Assembly (NCBI GenBank): GCA_021823635.1
Contig: JAKANT010000018.1
Coordinates: 1-11,042, forward strand
Direction: 5' to 3'
Length of the DNA stretch: 11,042 nucleotides
DNA from: Pseudomonadota bacterium
Lineage (GTDB): Bacteria > Pseudomonadota > Gammaproteobacteria > Burkholderiales > Burkholderiaceae_F
Below, in pieces: positions 1-9,127 of the stretch (positions are counted from its first letter, which is position 1; each line of letters starts with the position of its first letter). A model generated the notes under the pieces. The model searched no databases and was not told the DNA's origin. It worked only from the letters and a program-made list of their open reading frames with translations. The translations under genes were made by a program, and so were the position numbers.

Positions 1-782
1 GCGCCGAGCAGAAACGCCAGCCCCTCGCGCCAGAAGCGCGCATCGACGCGAAGCAGAAAGTCGTTGTGCCCCGCGCCTTCGATCACCGCCAGCCGTTTCG
101 GCGTCGCCAGCGACTCGTAAAGCGCCTTGCCGAAACGCGCCGGAACGATGTCGTCGCGTTCGGCCACCGCCACCAGCACCGGCCGCCGGATCTGAGCCAG
201 ATGCGTGGCGCTGTCGTAGCGGTCGCGCAGCAGCCATCGCACCGGCAGCCACGGGTAGTGATGGGCGCCCACGTTTTCCAGCCGGTCCCACGGCGTGATC
301 AACAGCAGCGCGGCGATCTTGTCGCGTTCGCGCGCCGCGGCCGCCGCCGCCACACCGCTGCCCAACGATTCGCCGATCAGCACGAGCGGCGCACCGAATT
401 GCCGGTAGGCGGCCGCGATCGTGGCGGCGGCATCCGCTACCAGGCTCGCCTCGCCGAGCGCGCCTTCGCGCGGGCCGTAGCCCGGATACTCGGCCAGCAG
501 CACGCGCACCGAAAGCGGGGCCAGCGCCTCGGCGTAGTAGGCACGATGACCGGCATGGCCGGCATTGCCGTGAAAGACGATCGCGGTCGCGCGTGCGCCT
601 TCCGCAGGCTCGGCGAGCAGGGCGCGGAAATCCGCGCGGCTCGGCCAGGCGTGCAGCCGCTCGGAAACGAGGCCCTCGAGCGGCGCGCGCGAGGGGAAAT
701 ACAGCAGCCGATCCTGAAACACCGCCAACAGTGCGATCGCGAGCGCCGCCGTGGCACCGAGCCGCAGAACAACGGCGGTCAT
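1..782 (-). CDS. Membrane-anchored alpha/beta hydrolase (YfhR/BEM46-like), C-terminus missing
   Basis: Read directly on the minus strand: an open frame of 260 codons from ATG at 782 runs off the window start, so the C-terminus is missing. Residues 4-22 are a hydrophobic N-terminal anchor followed by DRLLYFPSR, typical of YfhR/BEM46-type hydrolases. The fold signatures are in order: HGNAG at 71-75 (oxyanion loop), YPGYG at 99-103, the nucleophile elbow GESLG at 137-141 with Ser139, acid AERDDIVP with Asp210 (or 211), and GHND with His239. The catalytic triad is therefore complete. It probably hydrolyses an ester, thioester or amide at the periplasmic face of the inner membrane; the substrate cannot be told from sequence. 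An AAGGGG Shine-Dalgarno lies about 6 bases before the ATG. It follows slyB on the same strand after 99 bases. A peptidase S33-like role is the main alternative. Confidence 0.87.
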   Translation of the reverse strand, partial: MTAVVLRLGATAALAIALLAVFQDRLLYFPSRAPLEGLVSERLHAWPSRADFRALLAEPAEGARATAIVFHGNAGHAGHRAYYAEALAPLSVRVLLAEYPGYGPREGALGEASLVADAAATIAAAYRQFGAPLVLIGESLGSGVAAAAAARERDKIAALLLITPWDRLENVGAHHYPWLPVRWLLRDRYDSATHLAQIRRPVLVAVAERDDIVPARFGKALYESLATPKRLAVIEGAGHNDFLLRVDARFWREGLAFLLG

Positions 783-867
783 GACGCCCCTTTCCGGACG
801 CCGCGCAGCGGCTGCTGCGCCACTGCATTCGCTTTCGGCAGCGGCTCGTCGCGGCGGCAACGAAGCC

Positions 868-873
868 AGTATA
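868..873 (-). promoter_or_regulatory. Candidate -10 box TATACT upstream of the alpha/beta hydrolase gene
   Basis: On the minus strand the sequence CCTATACTGGC lies just after the slyB stop and about 86 bases before the hydrolase ATG. TATACT is one mismatch from the sigma-70 -10 consensus. The same 11 bases occur at 5239-5249 before the Uma2 gene. No good -35 hexamer is seen 16-18 bases upstream, where the DNA is the end of slyB. It may let the hydrolase be transcribed apart from slyB. Confidence 0.35.
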
Positions 874-881
874 GGAGGCGC

Positions 882-1373
882 TTACCCGTCGTAGCGGAAG
901 ACGCGCACCGAGTTCGCGCCCTCGACGATGCGCACGCGGTCGCCCACCTGTAGCGGCTGCGTCTCGTCTTTCGGTTGCACCACCACGAAGTGCGCGCCGC
1001 TGGCATCGTCGCGGTAGGTGATCTCCAGCCCGATTTGCTGCACCAGCCTGCGCTCGGCTGCCGCACCGACCATTTGCCCGACGCCGGCGCCGACGATGCC
1101 GCCGGCGATCTGACCGCGGCCGGAGCCGACGTTCGAACCGGCCACGGCGCCGAGGCCCGCCCCCATCACACCCCCGGCGCCGCTTGCCACGCCCTGCATC
1201 GTCACCTCGCGCAAGGACACGATGGTGCCGTAGCGCACGACCATTTTCTGCATCACATCGGCCGGGCCGTAGACGTGCGGTGAGCCGTAGGTGGCGCAGC
1301 CGCCGAGTGCCGCCAGCGCAAGCAGCGCCGCGACGCGCCGCAAAGCGCACAACGAACTGCCATATCGAATCAT
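882..1373 (-). CDS. slyB: SlyB-like glycine-zipper outer-membrane lipoprotein
   Basis: A 163-residue protein. Residues 1-25 form a lipoprotein signal peptide with lipobox LGGC, the lipidated cysteine being Cys26, so the mature protein should be anchored in the outer membrane. A segment VVRYGTIVSLREV follows, the hallmark start of the SlyB/Pcp family (17-kDa antigen superfamily). Next comes a long Gly/Ala zipper (about residues 63-104, with repeated GxxxG spacing), then a C-terminal half with FVVVQPKDE and QVGDRVRIVEG as in SlyB. SlyB proteins support outer-membrane integrity and in enterobacteria are under PhoPQ control; neither point can be tested here. The start is ATG at 1373 because the signal peptide begins there; a longer frame back to a TTG at 1442 adds only unlike sequence. 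An AGAAGAG stretch lies upstream as a weak ribosome site. The paralogue-rich family makes the exact name slightly uncertain. Confidence 0.87.
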   Translation of the reverse strand: MIRYGSSLCALRRVAALLALAALGGCATYGSPHVYGPADVMQKMVVRYGTIVSLREVTMQGVASGAGGVMGAGLGAVAGSNVGSGRGQIAGGIVGAGVGQMVGAAAERRLVQQIGLEITYRDDASGAHFVVVQPKDETQPLQVGDRVRIVEGANSVRVFRYDG

Positions 1374-1393
1374 CGTCTGCTCTTCTTGCGAAG

Positions 1394-1427
1394 GGTGCGC
1401 GGCTGGCCCAGCCGCCCGTCGCGCACC
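1394..1427 (-). other. Nested inverted repeat in the slyB upstream gap
   Basis: The inner arms GCGGCTGG / CCAGCCGC (1399-1415) are perfect 8-base complements around a single base. The outer GGTGC / GCACC pair extends the stem, with a bulge on one side. It lies 20-54 bases upstream of the slyB ATG and 33 bases past the stop of the preceding gene. No T-run follows on the minus strand, so it is not a standard intrinsic terminator. It could be a 5' leader stem, a weak transcription barrier or a protein-binding dyad. The rest of the 87-base gap shows nothing recognisable. Confidence 0.3.
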
Positions 1428-1460
1428 GCCGGGGTCATCCAACGCAAAGACGCACGGGGC

Positions 1461-1952
1461 TTAACACGGCGAGGTGGCCGGGGCGCGCGGAAGCTGCACG
1501 CCGGCGGGTGTCGCATTGCGCGCGTTCGGCCCGCAAGGCTGCGGCGGAACGGGGACGGCAGCCTGCTGCGGCGCCTTCGCCGTCTGCCGCTCCTCGATGG
1601 GCTGCGCCGGGCCGCGGCCGTCGGCCGCCTGACGGCCGACCGGCGCGTGCAGGGGATTGGTCAGCTTGGGCGGTGTGGCCGTGCATTTCCCTTCCTGCGG
1701 ATTCCAGTAAAGCGGCGGCAAGCAGCCGTGTTCGTCCGGCTTCTGCTTCGCCGCCTCCTGGCCCTGCATCTGATCCGGCGCGTACGGCGGGCTGGACTTG
1801 GTCTTGATCACCAGGTTTTGACCCGCCGCGTTGGCCTGCGGCAAGGCGGGCGATGCGCCCTGAGCCTGCGCGGCGCTCGCCAGCGCCAGAAGCGCCGCGC
1901 TTGCGGCAAGCATCAGGCCGCGACGCGGCAACGAGCGAACAGCGTTCGACAT
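1461..1952 (-). CDS. Small secreted proline-rich protein with four cysteines, function unknown
   Basis: A 163-residue protein I do not recognise. Residues 1-30 are a clear Sec signal peptide: basic MSNAVRSLPRR, a hydrophobic Leu/Ala core, then a probable signal peptidase I site after AQA (about residue 30). The mature part is rich in Pro, Gln, Ala and Lys and is probably largely unstructured. It has only four cysteines, at 77, 90, 140 and 163; the last is the C-terminal residue. The most protein-like patch is HGCLPPLYWNPQEGKC at 75-90. An even number of cysteines in an exported protein suggests disulfides. The start is firm: ATG at 1952 has a near-perfect AGGAGGT Shine-Dalgarno 6 bases before it, and the signal peptide begins there. 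It lies 92 bases after the S8 peptidase stop on the same strand and 87 bases before slyB. It may be a substrate or partner of the peptidase, but that is only a guess from position. Confidence 0.78.
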   Translation of the reverse strand: MSNAVRSLPRRGLMLAASAALLALASAAQAQGASPALPQANAAGQNLVIKTKSSPPYAPDQMQGQEAAKQKPDEHGCLPPLYWNPQEGKCTATPPKLTNPLHAPVGRQAADGRGPAQPIEERQTAKAPQQAAVPVPPQPCGPNARNATPAGVQLPRAPATSPC

Positions 1953-1960
1953 TCGGACCT

Positions 1961-1967
1961 CCTGAGT
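1961..1967 (-). promoter_or_regulatory. Strong Shine-Dalgarno fixing the start of the small secreted protein
   Basis: The minus strand reads CTCAGGAGGTCCGAATG around the ATG at 1952. An uninterrupted AGGAGG core with normal spacing is the best ribosome site in this window. Most neighbours, including the sigma factor, the anti-sigma factor and metH, have weak ones. It marks this short frame as a real and probably well-translated gene. Confidence 0.7.
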
Positions 1968-2044
1968 TTGTCGGTTGGTGTCGCGTGGCCGGCTCGAGCC
2001 TCGAACCGTCACACGTGCTGAGTCGGAGGCGGCGGCCGATTTTT

Positions 2045-3331
2045 TCAATGCACGGGCGGGGCCTGCGACGCCCCGCTCGCGGGCGCGCGCAGCAAACCGC
2101 AGCCGGTGGCCGGATCGCGGCCGGGCGGCGGAAGGTCCTGCGCCGCGCGGCACAGCGCGTCGCCGTCCACCGGCAGAGCGCGCGCCAGTCGCTGCGCGAG
2201 GATGGCGGTGACGAGGGGTGCGGCGAACGAGGTACCGCTCACGTACTGACCTGCCTCGACCGCCGGCTGCGGCACCCACACGTCCACGCCGGGCGCCGCC
2301 AGCGCGACGTGTGCCCCGCGCGTGCCGTCGCGATAAGGGCGACCAGCGGCATCGACCGCAGCCACTGCGATCACACCCTCTAACGCTGCCGGATAAAGCG
2401 GCGCGCCCTGCGGGCCGCCATTGCCGGCCGCCGCGACGATCGCCTGCGTCTTGCGCCGCGCCGCTGCGATCGCGTGCGCGATGACCGCGTTCGGCGGCGC
2501 GCCGAGGCTGAAATGCAGCAGTTCCGCACGGCCGGCGAGCGCCCAGTCGAGCGCACGCAGCACCGACAGGGTGCGCGCCAGCGCCCGGCCGCCGTCTTCC
2601 TGCAGCACCGCCGCATGCAGCAGCGCCGCGCCTTGCGCCAGCCCGAAGAAACGGGCGTCGCCGTCGCCGCGCGTCCGGCACGCGATCAGGCAGGCCACCG
2701 CGGTGCCATGCTCCACCCCTGCCGCGGCTTGCGCAAACGACGCGCGCGCCAGCAGCGCGACCTGCAGGCCGACGCTTTCGTCGAGGTCGCCATCGATGAC
2801 GGCGATCCGCACCGCACGCGCCAGCGTCTCGGGCGCGGCGACGCCAACCATCGGCGCCGCATACAGCCGCCCGATGCGCGCCGGCAGCGCCCCGCCGTCG
2901 GCCGGCTGCCAGTAAGCGTCGACGTCGATCGTGACCGCGGGCAGCGCCTGCCGCAGGCGCTCCGCGATCTCGAGCAGCCGCGCCGGCTCGACCCGCAGTT
3001 CGACCACCCGCAAGCCGAGCGCCGGCAGCTCTGTCTCGCCGAGCACCTGCACGCCGTCGTCGATGCCAAACGCCTGCGGTGCGATGCGCGCGGCATCCAA
3101 CGCATACACCGCGAGCAGCCGGTCCGGCGCGTGCGCAGGCGCATCGCGCGCGCGGGCCGCGAGCAGGGCGCGGCCGGCTCGCCAAAGCGCGCCGAGGTCG
3201 ATCTCGATGCCGAGCGCCGAACCGCCGCCTCGCGCGGGCGGCGACTGCGACGGCACCCCTTGAGCGAGCGCCGCGCCGCTGGCGGCCAGCGCCAGTGCAC
3301 AAAGCACGGCGGTCAAGCATCCCGATTTCAT
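2045..3331 (-). CDS. Secreted S8 family (subtilisin-like) serine peptidase
   Basis: A 428-residue subtilase. Residues 1-24 are a signal peptide (MKSGCLT, hydrophobic core, cut near ALAQG), so it acts in the periplasm or outside. Residues about 80-143, including LGLRVVELRVEP and ALPAVTIDVDAYWQP, look like a short propeptide. The catalytic domain has all four key positions in order: Asp180 in AVIDGDLDE, His208 in EHGTAVA, the oxyanion Asn304 in AAAGNGG, and Ser368 in SGTSFAAP. The Asp motif is DGD rather than the usual D-[ST]-G, and the His motif is HGTAVA rather than HGTHVA. The start is ATG at 3331, because the signal peptide begins there; a longer in-frame extension upstream has no such signal. 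Its ATG overlaps the stop of the anti-sigma gene (ATGA), which points to translational coupling and a shared transcript. It is the likely effector or sensor partner of the adjacent sigma/anti-sigma pair. Its substrate is unknown. Confidence 0.94.
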   Translation of the reverse strand: MKSGCLTAVLCALALAASGAALAQGVPSQSPPARGGGSALGIEIDLGALWRAGRALLAARARDAPAHAPDRLLAVYALDAARIAPQAFGIDDGVQVLGETELPALGLRVVELRVEPARLLEIAERLRQALPAVTIDVDAYWQPADGGALPARIGRLYAAPMVGVAAPETLARAVRIAVIDGDLDESVGLQVALLARASFAQAAAGVEHGTAVACLIACRTRGDGDARFFGLAQGAALLHAAVLQEDGGRALARTLSVLRALDWALAGRAELLHFSLGAPPNAVIAHAIAAARRKTQAIVAAAGNGGPQGAPLYPAALEGVIAVAAVDAAGRPYRDGTRGAHVALAAPGVDVWVPQPAVEAGQYVSGTSFAAPLVTAILAQRLARALPVDGDALCRAAQDLPPPGRDPATGCGLLRAPASGASQAPPVH

Positions 3332-3852
3332 CGCGCCGCGAGCTCCACGCTTTGCACGGCGGCCGCCTGTTGCAGTGCCTGGCGCACGCGTTCGGCGTCG
3401 GTCGGCGCGACCGCGACGACCCAGACGCCCAGCGCGCCGGGTCCGGCCACGACCTCGAGGCCGAGGCTTCCCAGCAGCGCCTCGATCTCCGCCACGCGCG
3501 CCGTGGGCCGGAAAACCACCTGCAAGTGCGCGGCCGTCGTCGAGGACGGGCGCTGGGCACCGGCCAGGGGGGTGAAATCTGCGCCGCCGTCGCGCGATGG
3601 CGACGGCCCCCAAACGAGCACGGCTGCCAGAAAGGCGCAGGCGGCACCGGCGCCGAAGCCGAGCGCGCCCGCACCGAGCGGCCGCACGGCCCATGCCCGC
3701 AGGCGCTGCCAGGTGCTGCGCTCGCGCCGCAGCCGGGCTTCCAAGCCAACCCACGTGCGCTGCGCATCGAAGTCCGGCGTCTGCGCTTCCCAATGAGCGC
3801 GCAGGCGTCTGGCCCATGGCGGCGCGTCCGCTTCTCGATCGTCTTTGCCCAT
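3328..3852 (-). CDS. One-pass membrane protein, probable anti-sigma factor with a subtilase-propeptide-like tail
   Basis: A 174-residue protein with a charged, Arg/Trp-rich N-terminal region (1-56), one membrane segment at about 59-81, a Ser/Thr/Pro-rich linker (83-107) and a compact C-terminal domain (108-172). The N-terminus should lie in the cytoplasm and the tail in the periplasm, the usual layout of ECF anti-sigma factors. No ZAS zinc motif (HxxxCxxC) is present, so the call rests on gene order and topology. The tail (LQVVFRPTA, then EIEALLGSLGLEVVAGP, then LGVWVVAVAP, then a helix and VQSVEL) has the beta-alpha-beta-beta-alpha-beta order and key phrases of I9/fervidolysin-type subtilase propeptides. 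The sigma gene ends 57 bases upstream; the subtilase gene begins inside the stop codon of this one. ATG at 3852 has only a weak ribosome site, so its yield may depend on the sigma gene. Propeptide likeness is judged by eye. Confidence 0.78.
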   Translation of the reverse strand: MGKDDREADAPPWARRLRAHWEAQTPDFDAQRTWVGLEARLRRERSTWQRLRAWAVRPLGAGALGFGAGAACAFLAAVLVWGPSPSRDGGADFTPLAGAQRPSSTTAAHLQVVFRPTARVAEIEALLGSLGLEVVAGPGALGVWVVAVAPTDAERVRQALQQAAAVQSVELAAR

Positions 3853-3909
3853 GCCCGTGAGTCGCGGCGTCGGTGTCCGATTTTTTTCGTGCCGTGCCCA
3901 GGATTTCCC

Positions 3910-4557
3910 CTAGGCCGACGCCTTGCCGTCGCCCAGCAACTTGCGCAGCGTACGCCGCGCCAAGTGCAGCCGGCTGCCGACGGTGGCCACCGGCGCGTTC
4001 TGGATCGCACCGATCTCGGCGAGCGACAGGCCTTCGTAAGCGAACAGATAGAGCGCCTCACGCTGCTCGGGCGGCAAGGCGCGCAGCGCGCGGTCCAGCG
4101 CCGCCGCATCGGCGCGCGCGCACAGGCGGTCCAGCGGCGCGTCGGCGGGATCGGGCAACGATTCGATCAATGGTTCGTCGAGCGGCTCCGCGACCGCCTC
4201 GCCGCGCCGGCGCAGGACATCCAACACCTTGTGGCGCGCGATGCCGAGGATCCAGGTGCGCGCCGCGCTGCGCCCCCCGAAGGCGGCCGCGCGCTGCCAC
4301 ACCGCGTAAAAGGTGTCACCGACCACTTCCTCGGCGTCGGCGGCGTCCTCCAGCCGCCGCAGCGCGAATGCATACACGGCGCGCGCATGGCGGTCGTACA
4401 GCCGGCGCAGGGCGCGCACGTCGCCGCCGGCGATGCGGCGCAGATCGTCGATGTCGGCGTTCGTCTCGTCGTGGCCGACCGCAGGCGGCGTCGGATTCGA
4501 GCCGCGCGCCGCCTCGCTCGGAGCCGCCCGGGCTTCTCGGTCTTTTTGCCCGAACAT
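3910..4557 (-). CDS. ECF-family RNA polymerase sigma factor
   Basis: A 215-residue sigma-70 family protein of the extracytoplasmic-function class. Region 2 covers about residues 36-117: DLRRIAGGDVRALRRLYDRH, then the core-binding and -10-recognising part with EEVVGDTFYAVWQRA at 76-90 and ARTWILGIARHKVLDVLRR at 99-117. A variable acidic linker (119-148) follows. Region 4 covers about 152-208, with LPPEQREALYLFAYEGLSLAEIG and the -35-binding helix APVATVGSRLHLARRTLRKLL. There is no SnoaL or other extra C-terminal domain. The first 30 or so residues are unlike sigma factors and probably disordered, so a later start is possible, but no other in-frame Met precedes region 2. AGGA lies just before the ATG. 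It directs polymerase to a specific regulon, probably including its own cluster, and should be held inactive by the membrane protein encoded next. Confidence 0.96.
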   Translation of the reverse strand: MFGQKDREARAAPSEAARGSNPTPPAVGHDETNADIDDLRRIAGGDVRALRRLYDRHARAVYAFALRRLEDAADAEEVVGDTFYAVWQRAAAFGGRSAARTWILGIARHKVLDVLRRRGEAVAEPLDEPLIESLPDPADAPLDRLCARADAAALDRALRALPPEQREALYLFAYEGLSLAEIGAIQNAPVATVGSRLHLARRTLRKLLGDGKASA

Positions 4558-4652
4558 CGTCCTACCGTGGATCTACGGAACTTCGCTGCAGCCGCGGGCC
4601 GCAGCCGCCGTCGGCCGACTGTAAGCGAGCGCGGCCTCGCGGCAGCGGCGGA

Positions 4653-4679
4653 GAAACGGGCGCGGCCGCGCCCATTTCC
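4653..4679 (-). promoter_or_regulatory. Candidate ECF-type promoter enclosing a 16-bp palindrome, upstream of the sigma gene
   Basis: The minus strand reads GGAAAT (4674-4679), 16 bases, then GTTTC (4653-4657). GGAA at -35 is typical of ECF promoters, and the spacing is normal. The spacer (4658-4673) is exactly the perfect palindrome GGGCGCGG/CCGCGCCC. Transcription would start roughly 85-90 bases before the sigma ATG. This could be an autoregulated promoter. In DNA this GC-rich a chance palindrome is plausible, and no second copy of the motif was seen in the window. Confidence 0.25.
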
Positions 4680-4689
4680 GGGACGCACC

Positions 4690-4710
4690 GCGACGCGCTT
4701 AGCGCGTCGC
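4690..4710 (-). terminator. Perfect 9-bp hairpin with the Uma2 stop codon as its loop
   Basis: On the minus strand GCGACGCGC is followed by TAA and then GCGCGTCGC. The arms are perfect complements, and the three-base loop is the stop codon of the Uma2 gene. Such a stem may slow polymerase or shield the 3' end of the metH/Uma2 transcript. No T-run follows, so it is not a standard intrinsic terminator. The remaining 141-base gap to the sigma gene contains the promoter candidate above and nothing else recognisable. Confidence 0.4.
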
Positions 4711-5214
4711 CCGCGGCGGCAGCGTCAGGGTCACCGGATAGCCGCTCGCTGCCCGCGTTCCGCCCGCGTCGTGGATCGCGACGTCGCCGTCCTCGGAGAC
4801 GACCCACACTTCCTGCGCACCGGCGTCGAGATACGCGCGCACCTTCATCGCCATCTCGGCCTCGGCGTTCGACGGCGAGCGGATCTCGACGCAGATTTCC
4901 GGGGCTTGCGGAAACGGGGTGGTCTCGCCATGCCGGGCGAGAAACTCGTTCGACGCCCAGGCGACATCGGGGACGCGCACGCCGATGTCGGTGAAGATCG
5001 GGCATTCAGTGAGCACACCGCCATGCGGCAGTTGGCGGCCGAGTTCCAGCGCGATCTGACCCTGCAGCCGCGCATGGCGATTGTTCGCCGGACTCATTTC
5101 GATCGTTCCGTAGGCGTTCAATTCGACCTTGTACGGCAGGTCGGCGAGCGTCGGATCGGCGCACACCTCGGCCCAGCGCAAAGCCAGCGATTCACGCGCG
5201 GCGACGTTGCCCAT
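4699..5214 (-). CDS. Uma2 family (DUF820) nuclease-fold protein
   Basis: A 171-residue protein with the Uma2 pattern of the PD-(D/E)XK nuclease fold: YGTIEMSP at 35-42, a helix with Q-x-x-I at 51-54, VPDVAWAS with Asp83, PEICVEIRSPS with Glu110, then Lys124 and Tyr128, and EVWVVSEDGDVAIHD at 135-149 (matching the family's E-x-W-V-V-D...V-x-V-Y strand pair). The likely active residues Asp83, Glu110 and Lys124 are present, so it may be an active metal-dependent nuclease. Uma2 proteins are common, often in many copies in cyanobacteria and other bacteria, and their biological role is poorly known. The start is ATG at 5214 with GAGGG about 7 bases upstream; a longer frame reaching into metH is not protein-like. 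It follows metH after 49 bases and has its own candidate -10 box, so it may be independent of metH. Confidence 0.93.
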   Translation of the reverse strand: MGNVAARESLALRWAEVCADPTLADLPYKVELNAYGTIEMSPANNRHARLQGQIALELGRQLPHGGVLTECPIFTDIGVRVPDVAWASNEFLARHGETTPFPQAPEICVEIRSPSNAEAEMAMKVRAYLDAGAQEVWVVSEDGDVAIHDAGGTRAASGYPVTLTLPPRATR

Positions 5215-5241
5215 GGCAGCCCTCGGGTTCGATGCACGGCC

Positions 5242-5247
5242 AGTATA
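5242..5247 (-). promoter_or_regulatory. Candidate -10 box TATACT upstream of the Uma2 gene
   Basis: The minus strand reads CCTATACTGGC between the metH stop and the Uma2 ATG. TATACT is a good sigma-70 -10 match and would place the transcript start about 20 bases before the ATG. The -35 region falls in the metH end and the GC-rich gap, with no clear hexamer. The same 11 bases occur at 865-875. Confidence 0.4.
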
Positions 5248-5263
5248 GGCGCCGGCGCGCGCG

Positions 5264-8989
<3,726 letters not shown>

Positions 8990-9014
8990 CGCGGGCTCAC
9001 GGCGGCGGTCGCCG

Positions 9015-9020
9015 ATTGTA
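9015..9020 (-). promoter_or_regulatory. Candidate -10 box TACAAT of the metH promoter
   Basis: The minus strand reads CTCTACAATCGG, one mismatch from TATAAT, with a weak AATTCG or TTCGGT -35 about 15-17 bases before it. It predicts a very short leader of roughly 18-20 bases before the metH ATG at 8989. That supports the ATG over the GTG at 9037 and leaves no room for a riboswitch. The rest of the 138-base divergent gap (8990-9127) shows no clear promoter for the plus-strand gene. Confidence 0.5.
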
Positions 9021-9127
9021 GAGCCGTGCTCACGCACCGAATTGGACGCGCTTTGCCGCGGATCTCGTCGGACCGGACGTGCGCGGCACGCCGAAACTCG
9101 CGCGCGATCGCGTCCCTTCCCTGCACG

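Noticed and set aside
1953..4109. A very long minus-strand open frame running upstream of the small secreted protein through the subtilase and anti-sigma region
   Set aside because: It is in a different frame from the clear subtilase, anti-sigma and sigma genes, has Arg/Ala-rich composition typical of shadow frames in GC-rich DNA, and only its last 163 codons (with a signal peptide and Shine-Dalgarno) look real.
8990..9037. N-terminal extension of metH to a GTG start at 9037
   Set aside because: It would place the -10 box inside the coding region and adds 16 residues unlike MetH; ATG at 8989 gives normal family length.
9026..9127. N-terminal extension of the HD-GYP gene to a GTG at 9026
   Set aside because: The added 34 residues are Arg/Ala-rich and unlike the DUF3391 leader, which begins right after the ATG at 9128. 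The lack of a Shine-Dalgarno there leaves some doubt.
8990..9127. SAH or cobalamin riboswitch before metH
   Set aside because: The predicted leader is far too short, and no conserved core or pairing pattern was seen in the gap.
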